Assembly (NCBI RefSeq): GCF_042683125.1
Contig: NZ_JBHUIY010000003.1
Coordinates: 1-64,000 of the forward strand
Source: Phaeospirillum tilakii
GTDB taxonomy: Bacteria; Pseudomonadota; Alphaproteobacteria; Rhodospirillales; Magnetospirillaceae
Direction of reading: 5' to 3'
Length of the DNA: 64,000 nt
In this document: piece by piece, positions 57,321 through 64,000 of the stretch
Position numbering within the stretch: the stretch's first letter is position 1
How the letters are laid out: each line of letters starts with the position of its first letter
Notes under the pieces: generated by a model
The model's database searches: none
Told to the model about the DNA's origin: nothing
The model's input: only the letters and a program-made list of their open reading frames with translations
Made by a program: the position numbers and the translations under genes

Positions 57321-58078
57321 GGCGGGCCGCCCCCGCCGCGCTGGCCGCCGCCCTGATCGGCGGCGCGGCGGCCGCCAGTGCCGCCGAGCCGCCGCTGGTG
57401 ATCGACCTGTCGCGCCATCTGGTCGAGATCACCACCGGTTTTTCCGGCACCGACCTGCTGCTGTTCGGCGCGGTCGAGCCGGTACGCGGCGACGCCGAGC
57501 CCGACGTGGTGGTGGTGGTGCGCGGCCCCAATCTGCGGGAAACCATCCGCCGCAAACAGCCGGTGGCGGGGTTCTGGATCACCACCGGTTCGGCCCAGGC
57601 GGTCGAGGTGCCGGGCTTCTACCGTGTCGCCGCCACCCGGCCGCTCGACCGGATCGCCCCGCCGGCGCTGCGCGACCGGCTCGGCCTCGGGGTCGAACGG
57701 CTGCCGCTGCCGGTCACCCCGGCCGACCCCGAGGCCGACCCCGCCCCCTACCGCGCCGCGCTGCTGCGGCTGATGGCGGCGCGCGGGCTGATCGACGACC
57801 GGCTCGGAACCGTGGCCCTGCCGGGCCAGCGGCTGTTCCGCGCCGACGTCCATTTTCCCGCCACCGTGCCGGTCGGGCTGTACAAGGTCGAGGTCCACCT
57901 GATCAGCCACGGCCGCCTGATCGCCAGCCGCGAGACCCCGCTGGCGGTCGATCGGGTCGGGCTGGGCGCCGAGATCCACCGCTTCGCCCACCAGCAGGCC
58001 GGCCTCTATGGCCTGGGCGCGGTGCTGCTGGCCGCCTTCGCCGGCTGGCTGGCCGCCTGGGTGTTCCGCAAGGGGTGA
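57317..58078 (+). CDS. TIGR02186-family exported protein
   Basis: A 253-residue protein with a signal peptide (ALAAALIGGAAAASAAEPP), a beta-rich domain (LSRHLVEITTGFSGTDLLLFGAVE, VVVVVRGPNLRETIRRK, FRADVHFPATVPVGLYKVEVHLI) and one C-terminal membrane helix (LYGLGAVLLAAFAGWLAAWVF) with a short cytoplasmic tail. The family is conserved in alphaproteobacteria next to TauE/SafE permeases and is of unknown biochemical function; probably a periplasmic partner of that permease. GTG start overlapping the upstream stop codon. Confidence 0.88.
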   Translation: MRRAAPAALAAALIGGAAAASAAEPPLVIDLSRHLVEITTGFSGTDLLLFGAVEPVRGDAEPDVVVVVRGPNLRETIRRKQPVAGFWITTGSAQAVEVPGFYRVAATRPLDRIAPPALRDRLGLGVERLPLPVTPADPEADPAPYRAALLRLMAARGLIDDRLGTVALPGQRLFRADVHFPATVPVGLYKVEVHLISHGRLIASRETPLAVDRVGLGAEIHRFAHQQAGLYGLGAVLLAAFAGWLAAWVFRKG

Positions 58079-58132
58079 TGGGGTCCAGCGGCCGGGCGGC
58101 GCCCGGCAAACGCAGAGGGGGGAGAGAGCGAG

Positions 58133-58600
58133 ATGTCGGGACGTCGAGTCTTCCTGGTGGTGGTGGACGACACGCCGGAAATGGCGGTGGCGCTGCGCTA
58201 TGCCAGCCGCCGCGCCGCCGCCACCGGCGGGGGGGTGGCGCTGCTGCGGGTGATCGAGCCGGCCGAGTTCCAGCAATTCGCCGCGATCGGGGCGCTGATG
58301 CGCGACGAGGCCCGGGCCGAGGCCGAGATGCTGCTGACCCGCTTCGCCGCCGAGGTCGAGGCGGTGGCCGGCGCCGTCCCCACCCTTTACGTGCGCGAAG
58401 GCCAGCCGCGCGAGGAATTGCTGCGTCTGATCGCCGACGAACCGTCGATCTCGCAATTGGTGCTGGCGGCCGATCCCGGCCCGAACGGCCCGGGGCCGCT
58501 GGTCACCGCCCTGACCGGCCGCGCCGTCGCCCGGCTGCGGGTGCCGGTGACGATCGTGCCGGGCAGTCTCAGCGACCGCCAGATCGACCTGATTTCCTGA
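58133..58600 (+). CDS. Universal stress protein (UspA family)
   Basis: A 155-residue single-domain Usp: RVFLVVVDDTPEMAVALRYASRRAAATGGGVALLRVIE at the N-terminus and a C-terminal strand with LAADPGPNGPGPLVTALTGRAVARLRVPVTIVPG. The usual ATP-binding G-x2-G-x9-G(S/T) is only partly recognisable. It lies 54 bp after the TIGR02186 gene on the same strand; the three genes may be one unit. Its role is in stress adaptation by family analogy. Confidence 0.88.
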   Translation: MSGRRVFLVVVDDTPEMAVALRYASRRAAATGGGVALLRVIEPAEFQQFAAIGALMRDEARAEAEMLLTRFAAEVEAVAGAVPTLYVREGQPREELLRLIADEPSISQLVLAADPGPNGPGPLVTALTGRAVARLRVPVTIVPGSLSDRQIDLIS

Positions 58601-58673
58601 TCGGGCCGCCCCGGCGGCCCATGCTATACAGGCGCCGCGCCGCTTCCGGCGCCATCCAACCCGAGGAACCGAC

Positions 58674-60548
58674 GTGATCCGAGACGCCATCGCCTTCCTG
58701 CTGACCAACGGGCCGGCCCTGGTGCCGACCCCGGCCGACCTGACCGGCCTTGCCGCGCTGCTGGCGGTGGCGGCGGCGCTGGCGGTTCTGGGCGGCGGGC
58801 TGCGGGTCGCCGCCGGTGGCGACGATGCCCTCGCCAGCGCCGATCTGGTGGTCGGCTGGGCCGCTGCGGTGGCGGTGCTGGTGGTCGGCGGCACCCTGTT
58901 CGGGCTGGCGCTGACCCCGCTGGCGCTGGCGCTCGCCCTCGCCGTCCTGGCCGGCGCGGTGCTGCTGGTCCGCCGCCGGGTGATGCCGCTGGGCGGCGGG
59001 CTGGGCTGGCTGCTGCTGGCATTGCTGCCGGCGCTGGCGCTGACCGCCTCGATGCGGCCGTCGGAAGGCGACGATTTCGGCACCTGGCTGCCCAACCTGC
59101 GCTACCTTGCCTTGTTCGACCATTTCCCCGGCGCCGGCCTGCCGCTGTCGGACAGCCAGTTCCCCGCCTATCCCCCCGCCGGCACCCTGGTCGGCACGCT
59201 GACCGGACGGCTGACCGGAACCCTGGCCGAAACCGCCGCCAATCATTTCAACCTCGTCTTGCTGGCCGGGCTGGCCCTGCTGATGATCGACACCTGCCGC
59301 GCCGCCGCCGGAGCCGCCATCCGCGCCCCCGGCGCCCGCGCGGTGGTGATCGCCCTGGCGGCGGCGACGCTGGCCTCGCCGACCTTCGTCCCCCGGCTGG
59401 TGCTGGCCAATTACGCCGAAACCGCCACCGCGGTAACCCTGGCCTTCGCCGCCGCGCTGGGCTTGCGGCTGGTGCTGGCCGAGGACCGGCCCGGGCGCGG
59501 CCTCACCCTCCAGACCGCGCTGGCGTTCGCGCTGCTGGTGCTGACCAAGCAATCGACCCTGGCCCTGTTCGGCCTGCTGGCGCTCGGCCTCGGCCTGCTG
59601 GCCCTGCGCGCGGGCGGGGCGGGCCGGCTGGTGCGCCTGCTGCCGCCGCTGCTGGCCGCCGCCGCCGCGCTGCTGCTGTGGAAGCATCAGGTGGCGATGC
59701 TGGGCGGCGGCGAGATGCGGGTCGGCGCCTTCGCCCAGTGGCAATGGAACGCCCTGCCCGAGACGCTGGGCTCGATGCTGACCGTCGCCGCCAACAAGGC
59801 CGGCTATTTCGGGCTGGCGGTGGCGCTGGTGGCGGCCGGGCTGGTCCTGCTGCGCCGCCGCCTCGACCCGGCGCTGGCGGCGGTGCCGCTGTTCGGGATG
59901 GTGTTCCTCGGCTTCACCCTGTTCCTGACCTGGACCTACCTCGCGGTGTTCTTCGGCTATGAGGGGCGCTCGGCGGCATCGTTCTGGCGCTACAACACCC
60001 AGCTCGGCGCGCTGCAATTGCTGGCGGTGGCGGCGCTGGCCGGGGCGGCATGGCGACGCTGGGGACAAAGCCCGGCCGCGTCCCGGCTGCGCACAGGCGC
60101 CGCCGCGCTGGCGGTGGCTGCCCTGGTGATCGGACCGGTGGCGGCGATCCCGGTGCTGCGCTTCGACGTCAACCCGGTCAAGGCCCACATCGCCGCCACC
60201 GCCACCGAGGCGCGCGCCCTGCTGCCGGAGGGGGCCAAGGTCTGGTACGTCGATCCGCCCCGGGTCGGCCTCGCCAACCAGATCGACTATTACCTCGGCT
60301 TCGGCGTCCAGATCGCCGGGATGATCACCTATTTCGAGGCCGAATCGCTCTACCGCCCGCTGCTCGACGGCGACCGCGCCGCCTTCGCCTATGTCCTCAA
60401 CGCCACCCCGGCGCTGGAGGCGGCGGTCGGGCTGGCCCTGCCCGACGGCGCCAGCTATCTGATCGCCCGCGACGCGCCCGGCCAGTGGCACGTGGTCCGG
60501 GCCTGGCCCTATCGCGGCTTCGCCTCCGCCCGCGCCTTCAAGTACTGA
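58674..60548 (+). CDS. Large polytopic membrane protein, possibly GT-C-type glycosyltransferase
   Basis: A 624-residue protein with about 12 hydrophobic segments. The first 130 residues are almost all membrane helix; a loop with SEGDDFGTWLPNLRYLALFDHFPG follows the fourth helix or so, which resembles the acidic loop of GT-C transferases, and FPAYPPAGTLVGTLT and WKHQVAML are further loops. The last ~120 residues are mostly soluble (VWYVDPPRVGLANQIDYYLGF). No family was recognised with certainty. Start is GTG with GAGGA 6 nt upstream. A strong hairpin follows the stop codon. Confidence 0.6.
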   Translation: MIRDAIAFLLTNGPALVPTPADLTGLAALLAVAAALAVLGGGLRVAAGGDDALASADLVVGWAAAVAVLVVGGTLFGLALTPLALALALAVLAGAVLLVRRRVMPLGGGLGWLLLALLPALALTASMRPSEGDDFGTWLPNLRYLALFDHFPGAGLPLSDSQFPAYPPAGTLVGTLTGRLTGTLAETAANHFNLVLLAGLALLMIDTCRAAAGAAIRAPGARAVVIALAAATLASPTFVPRLVLANYAETATAVTLAFAAALGLRLVLAEDRPGRGLTLQTALAFALLVLTKQSTLALFGLLALGLGLLALRAGGAGRLVRLLPPLLAAAAALLLWKHQVAMLGGGEMRVGAFAQWQWNALPETLGSMLTVAANKAGYFGLAVALVAAGLVLLRRRLDPALAAVPLFGMVFLGFTLFLTWTYLAVFFGYEGRSAASFWRYNTQLGALQLLAVAALAGAAWRRWGQSPAASRLRTGAAALAVAALVIGPVAAIPVLRFDVNPVKAHIAATATEARALLPEGAKVWYVDPPRVGLANQIDYYLGFGVQIAGMITYFEAESLYRPLLDGDRAAFAYVLNATPALEAAVGLALPDGASYLIARDAPGQWHVVRAWPYRGFASARAFKY

Positions 60549-60551
60549 CCG

Positions 60552-60584
60552 CAACCGCCGGCGGGCTCCCTCTGCCGGCGGTTG
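60552..60584 (+). terminator. Hairpin after the polytopic membrane protein gene
   Basis: An 11-bp perfect stem CAACCGCCGGC (60552-60562) / GCCGGCGGTTG (60574-60584) with an 11-nt loop lies 3 bp after the stop codon at 60548. It is not followed by a clear U tract, so rho-independent termination may be only partial. Confidence 0.6.
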
Positions 60585-60703
60585 TGCCCGACCTATTACT
60601 TCGGATATAGTCATCTCCCGGGCAGGTTCGGCGCGGCCGCGCTGGATTCCGCCCGCGCCCCGGCGGCAACCGGCGGCGCGGAACCAGGTCGGGGAGGGCG
60701 CCG

Positions 60704-62653
60704 ATGATCCCGTTGCGTATCGCGACCAAGATTCACCTCGCCATGGGGGCACTGGCGCTGGCGGCGCTGGTGGTCGGCCTCAGCGGCCTCGCCTCGCTGC
60801 GGTCCTACCGTCAGGTCAGCGACGAGATGGCCCGCGCCGCCCGCAGCGCGGTGCTGGGGGAACGGACCAACGCCCTGATCCTGGCGGTGGTGATGGATTC
60901 GCGCGGGATCTACATGTCGCGCGACGCCGCCGCGGCGGAAAAATTCGCGCAGCCGCTGCTGCAGAACCTCGACCGCCTGCGCGACACCCTGACGGAATGG
61001 CGCAAGGTTCACACCGGCAGCCAGGAAAATTTCGCGGCGGCGCAGCAGGCGGCCGACGAGTTCATCCGCTTCCGCGCCGAGCTGGTCCGGCTCGGCCGCG
61101 AGGTCTCCACCGCCGAGGCCCGCGTCTTCGGCGACAACGACGCCAACCGCAAGGTGCGCACCGCCCTCAACGATCGGATCAAGGCGCTGGCGGCGGCCGA
61201 CGCGGTCGAGGTCAACCGGCTGGAACAGCGGGTCGATGGCGAATATGACCGCGACCTGCGCTGGCTGCTGACGGTGCTGGCGCTGGGGCTCGCGATCGGC
61301 ATCGGCGCCGCCGGGCTGGTGGTGTCGCGCCAGATCGTCCGCCCGCTGCGGGCGCTGACCGACGCCACCCGGGGGGTGGTCGAGGGCCGGAGCGACGCCA
61401 CGGTGCCCGGCACCGGGCGCGGCGACGAGATCGGGGTGCTGGCGCGCGGTCTCGACGCGGTGCGGCAATCGGTCGGCGAGGCCTTTCGCCTCAACCGGCT
61501 GGTCGAGGAGCAGCCGGCGGCGGTGATGCTGTGCCGGCCCGACCTGACCATTTCCTACCTCAATCGCGCGGCCCGCGACATCCTCGCCCGGATGCAGCGC
61601 GGCGGCGGAACCGACCTCGGCGAGGTGGTCGGGCGCAGCGTGCTCGATTTCCACCGCGATCCCGCCCGGGTGCGGGCGATTCTGACCGACCCCGCCCACC
61701 TGCCCTTCAGCGGCAAGTTCACCATGGGCGGTGTCACCATCGAGAACCATGTCGCCCTGCTGCGCGACCAGGACGGCGCCGTCACCGGCACCGCCCTGAC
61801 CTGGAAGGACGTCACCGGCTATGTCAGCCTCGCCGAGGCGTTCGAGACCGAGGTGCGCGCCCTGGCCCAGAGCGTCAACGCCGCCTGCGAACGCCTGCGC
61901 GCCGCCGCCGAGGCGATGAACGGCAATGCCGACCAGACCCGCGCCGCAATCGGCACGGTGGCGCACGCCTCGGAACAGGCCACCACCAGCGTCGAGAGCG
62001 TCGCCGCCGCCGCCGAGCAATTGTCGGCCTCGATCGGCGAAATCAGCCGGCAGGTGTCGGGCTCGGCCGCGCTGGCGCGCGACACCGCCGAGCGGGCGCG
62101 CAAGGCCAGCGACACCCTGACCGCGCTGGTCGAATCCGCCAGCCGGATCGGCGCGGTGGTCACCCTGATCAGCGACATCGCGGCGCAGACCAACCTGCTG
62201 GCGCTGAACGCCACCATCGAGGCGGCGCGGGCCGGCGAGGCGGGCAAGGGCTTCGCCGTGGTCGCCAACGAGGTCAAGGGGCTGGCCAACCAGACCGGCC
62301 GCGCCACCGAGGAGATCGGCGGACAGGTCACCCAGATGCAGGCGATCACCGAGGAGACGGCGCGGACGATCGAGGACATCATCGCCCAGATCGGCGCGAT
62401 CGACACCACCTCGGCCGGCATCGCCGCCGCGGTCGAGCAGCAGGGCGCCGCCACCGCCGACATCAGCCGCAACATCCAGGTCGCCGCCAGCGGCACCGGT
62501 CAGGTCGGCGGCGGCATCGCCTCGGTGATCCAGGCGGCCGAACGCACCGGCCTCGCCGCCGGGGCGATCCTGGGCGAGATCCGCGACCTCGCCCGCCAGA
62601 CCGGCGAACTCGACCAGCGCCTCGCCGCCTTCCTCGCCCAGATGCGGCAGTAA
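60704..62653 (+). CDS. Methyl-accepting chemotaxis protein with HAMP and PAS domains
   Basis: A 649-residue transmembrane chemoreceptor: TM1 (about 8-32), a four-helix periplasmic domain (about 35-185), TM2 (about 188-208; LLTVLALGLAIGIGAAGLV), HAMP (PLRALTDATRGVVEGRSD), a cytoplasmic PAS-like domain (about 265-375; EEQPAAVMLCRPDLTISYLNRAAR) and the MCP signalling domain with DIAAQTNLLALNATIEAARAG. Periplasmic and PAS sensing are combined, so it may respond to both an external ligand and internal energy status. No che genes adjacent. The 158-bp gap upstream carries the promoter. Confidence 0.92.
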   Translation: MIPLRIATKIHLAMGALALAALVVGLSGLASLRSYRQVSDEMARAARSAVLGERTNALILAVVMDSRGIYMSRDAAAAEKFAQPLLQNLDRLRDTLTEWRKVHTGSQENFAAAQQAADEFIRFRAELVRLGREVSTAEARVFGDNDANRKVRTALNDRIKALAAADAVEVNRLEQRVDGEYDRDLRWLLTVLALGLAIGIGAAGLVVSRQIVRPLRALTDATRGVVEGRSDATVPGTGRGDEIGVLARGLDAVRQSVGEAFRLNRLVEEQPAAVMLCRPDLTISYLNRAARDILARMQRGGGTDLGEVVGRSVLDFHRDPARVRAILTDPAHLPFSGKFTMGGVTIENHVALLRDQDGAVTGTALTWKDVTGYVSLAEAFETEVRALAQSVNAACERLRAAAEAMNGNADQTRAAIGTVAHASEQATTSVESVAAAAEQLSASIGEISRQVSGSAALARDTAERARKASDTLTALVESASRIGAVVTLISDIAAQTNLLALNATIEAARAGEAGKGFAVVANEVKGLANQTGRATEEIGGQVTQMQAITEETARTIEDIIAQIGAIDTTSAGIAAAVEQQGAATADISRNIQVAASGTGQVGGGIASVIQAAERTGLAAGAILGEIRDLARQTGELDQRLAAFLAQMRQ

Positions 62654-62671
62654 CGGGATCCCGGCATCACT

Positions 62672-62830
62672 TTTGAACCATTACAAAAATATCACCCGCC
62701 CGCCACCCTGCGGTAAGGCGGGCGGTGGCAGTCTCTCCTCATAAGCTTTTGAGCCTCAGCCACTCAGAAAGTCTCCCTCCAGCGACCCGCCCCCGCACCT
62801 CCCCCCCTTGGTGCGGGGGTTTCGCGTCTG
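62672..62830. repeat. Direct repeat, copy A (hairpins; candidate small RNA or terminator unit)
   Basis: 159 bp closely matching 63735-63887. It contains, in order, TTGAACCATTACAAAAA, a hairpin CCGCCCGCC/GGCGGGCGG, the conserved block CATAAGCTTTTGAGCCTC-AGCCACTCAGAAAGTCTCC, and a 10-bp stem CCCCCGCACC/GGTGCGGGGG (62790-62799/62810-62819) followed by TTT, which looks like a rho-independent terminator on the plus strand. It begins 19 bp after the MCP stop codon, so it may terminate that gene, but two nearly equal copies suggest a separate unit. Confidence 0.75.
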
Positions 62831-62843
62831 AGGCAATGGATTC

Positions 62844-62885
62844 CCGGGCTCCGCCCGGACCCGCCAAGGGCCGCAAGGCCCTTGG
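62844..62885. repeat. Dispersed hairpin repeat, left half
   Basis: CCGGGC/GCCCGG (62844-62858, loop TCC) and CCAAGGGCC/GGCCCTTGG (62864-62885, loop GCAA), the left half of the element seen in full at 50619-50780. Located in the gap between the MCP and the convergent nucleotidyltransferase-fold gene, 14 bp after direct repeat A. The 320-bp gap holds these two repeats and no gene. Confidence 0.8.
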
Positions 62886-62973
62886 ATCCCTTTCCCGGTC
62901 GTCGGTGTCGGGCGGCAGCCCCGCTGCGGGACGCCGGGCCACGGCATCCTCTCTGGAAGATTACGCCCCTTCC

Positions 62974-63543
62974 TCAGCCGACGATGGTTGCCAGCACGGA
63001 CGACTGGGTTGCCGCGTCGATGCCGCGCGCTGCCAGGGCGTTCCTCAGAAGCGACGTGTTGCAGCCATGATCGCGCATCCAGTGGGCGATGAGTTCGGCC
63101 CGGTCCCTGCGGTCGCGGTAGAGTTCGGTTGCCAGCCGCAGTTCGGGCGCCACCACCGCGACGCGATCATCACCAACGGCGATCTCGGAAAAATGCGTCC
63201 AGGGACCGCTGCCGAAGGCCTCGATCCAGGGGGACTGCGACGGAGACTCGACGGTGCTGGCATCGACCTGGACGCCGTCCACCTCGAACGCCGCGTAATA
63301 TTGCCCGCAACAAGGCATCCAGCTCGGCGGGGTCAGGCATCGATGGGCGGCCAGCGCCCGCGCGAAGACATCGACATCGGCACGCGCGCGCGCCAGAAGA
63401 TCGACGTCGCCGGGCTCGATCGGGACCCCGCGCAGCAGGTCTGCCGCCGTGCCGATCAGGCGGTAGCTGAGGGTGCCCTCCCGTGCCGCCAAGCCAAGCA
63501 CGGTGGTGAGCGTGTGGCGCAACTGCTCCGTTGTCAGCGTCAT
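62974..63543 (-). CDS. Nucleotidyltransferase-fold protein
   Basis: A 189-residue protein. The segment RLIGTAADLLRGVPIEPGDVDLLARARAD has the pattern of small nucleotidyltransferases (glycine-rich helix and a D-x-D metal motif, GDVDL), as in AadA- or AbiEii-type domains; the rest (DASTVESPSQSPWIEAF, LRLATELYRDRRDRAELIAHW) fits the fold's substrate side. Substrate and biological role unknown; a toxin-antitoxin or antibiotic-modification role is possible but unsupported. No partner gene is adjacent. It is flanked by the two copies of a ~155-bp direct repeat, which suggests that it was inserted or duplicated with them. Confidence 0.72.
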   Translation of the reverse strand: MTLTTEQLRHTLTTVLGLAAREGTLSYRLIGTAADLLRGVPIEPGDVDLLARARADVDVFARALAAHRCLTPPSWMPCCGQYYAAFEVDGVQVDASTVESPSQSPWIEAFGSGPWTHFSEIAVGDDRVAVVAPELRLATELYRDRRDRAELIAHWMRDHGCNTSLLRNALAARGIDAATQSSVLATIVG

Positions 63544-63734
63544 GAGACCAAGTCCTTCCTGCGGCAGCCCGGCAAGGGTGGGGCGCGTCCATGCCTTCGC
63601 GCGAGGCGGGGGGATCGATATCGGCCGGGCATTTTATCCCGAAAACGGCGGCAGGATCCCCCTCCCGGGAAAGCACCGTCTGAATTTACGGTCATTCCGC
63701 CTGGTGACGCTGATCCGGGCCGAGGCGCGTTATC
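63544..63734. other. Gap upstream of the nucleotidyltransferase-fold gene
   Basis: Between the start of the minus-strand gene and direct repeat B. It should hold that gene's promoter; no convincing promoter, hairpin or small gene was seen. Short frames here look like shadows. Confidence 0.4.
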
Positions 63735-63887
63735 TTTGAACCATTACAAAAAGATCACCCGCCCGCCACCCTGCGGTAAGCCAGGCGGTGGCATCCTCTC
63801 CCCATAAGCTTTTGAGCCTCAGCCACTCAGAAAGTCTCCCTCCAGAGCCCCCCGCACCTCCCCCCTGGTGCGGGGGGTTCGCGTCTG
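63735..63887. repeat. Direct repeat, copy B
   Basis: 153 bp closely matching 62672-62830 in the same orientation: TTGAACCATTACAAAAA, a weaker version of the first hairpin (GCCAGGCGG in the right arm), the conserved central block CATAAGCTTTTGAGCCTC-AGCCACTCAGAAAGTCTCC, and an 11-bp stem CCCCCCGCACC/GGTGCGGGGGG (63848-63858/63867-63877). The last stem differs in length on both arms equally, so pairing is kept. It lies in the 426-bp gap upstream of the nucleotidyltransferase-fold gene and before the next gene start. Confidence 0.75.
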
Positions 63888-63969
63888 GGGGCAGGCGGGC
63901 GGCGTTAGGCGGCCATAAGCGCCGCTTGATCGCGATCCCTCTCGAACCTTGACGGCCGGAGGCGGGACA

Positions 63970-64000
63970 ATGCCCGCCAGCGTCGAACAACGGGTCGATC
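63970..64000 (+). CDS. Start of an unidentified gene (3' truncated by window)
   Basis: ATG at 63970 begins MPASVEQRVD and runs open to the window end. GGAGG lies 7 nt upstream, an ideal spacing. Ten codons are not enough to identify a family. Confidence 0.5.
   Translation, partial: MPASVEQRVD

Noticed and set aside
1..64000. tRNA, rRNA genes, CRISPR arrays, prophage or transposase genes
   Set aside because: No TψC-like motif with a matching acceptor stem, no regularly spaced short repeats, and no integrase or transposase reading frame was recognised. The hairpin repeats are irregularly dispersed and are not CRISPR units.

Overview
The window is about 70 % G+C, has tightly packed operons and no recognisable tRNA, rRNA, CRISPR array or transposase. 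A class I PHB synthase and phasin, CcrM-type GANTC methylase, an alphaproteobacterial LexA box (GAAC-N7-GAAC), the imuA-imuB-dnaE2 cassette, two MCPs and the order hom-glpX-recJ point to an alphaproteobacterium, most likely Rhodospirillales (Magnetospirillum/Phaeospirillum-like). The species is inferred, not proven.

Layout. 1-9608: C-terminal part of SMC, phaC, a lipoprotein, then an overlapping operon of aminotransferase, hom, a glpX-like gene and recJ. 9799-20121: the accessory highlight, a phenazine locus entirely on the minus strand: a phzA-phzB fusion, phzD, phzE, phzF and phzG, followed by a SoxR-box promoter, an RND pump (membrane-fusion protein plus permease) and soxR. 20456-28995: minus-strand surface-glycan genes (heparinase-like, two AsnB-type amidotransferases, GT2, DegT-like, FemAB-like). 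29141-34235: phasin, proC, YbjN, UbiK, cobT, a hemerythrin-like protein, rlmJ. 34385-36756: a PAS + MCP pair resembling a split Aer, and an Rrf2 regulator. 36868-42192: SOS mutasome imuA-imuB-dnaE2 under a double LexA box. 42385-44713: lone flgI divergent from ccrM. 45000-50609: second glycan operon (bi-domain oxidoreductase, GT4, epimerase, manC). 50809-52616: two acyl carrier proteins with a membrane protein, divergent from a phosphopantetheinyl transferase. 52656-60548: murJ, trpS, DUF2333, TauE/SafE, TIGR02186, Usp, and a polytopic membrane protein. 60704-64000: an MCP, then a nucleotidyltransferase-fold gene bracketed by ~155-bp direct repeats, and the first codons of another gene.

How the accessory genes work together. 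PhzE, PhzD, PhzF, PhzA/B and PhzG cover the chorismate-to-phenazine core pathway, and their active-site residues are in place (PhzD D38/K122, PhzF E45/H74/D208, PhzE C518/H603/E605). phzC is missing, so the shikimate pathway would have to supply chorismate. The product would be a redox-active phenazine carboxylate; SoxR, with an intact [2Fe-2S] motif, would sense it and switch on the adjacent efflux pump from a promoter with the 19-bp spacer typical of MerR-family targets. The module therefore looks like a self-contained production and self-protection unit. phzA and phzB, normally two genes, are fused in frame here, with the old spacer translated and the phzB ribosome-binding site still present.

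A second theme is a family of hairpin repeats (full length about 162 bp, plus halves and diverged copies) always placed at gene 3' ends, usually between convergent genes.
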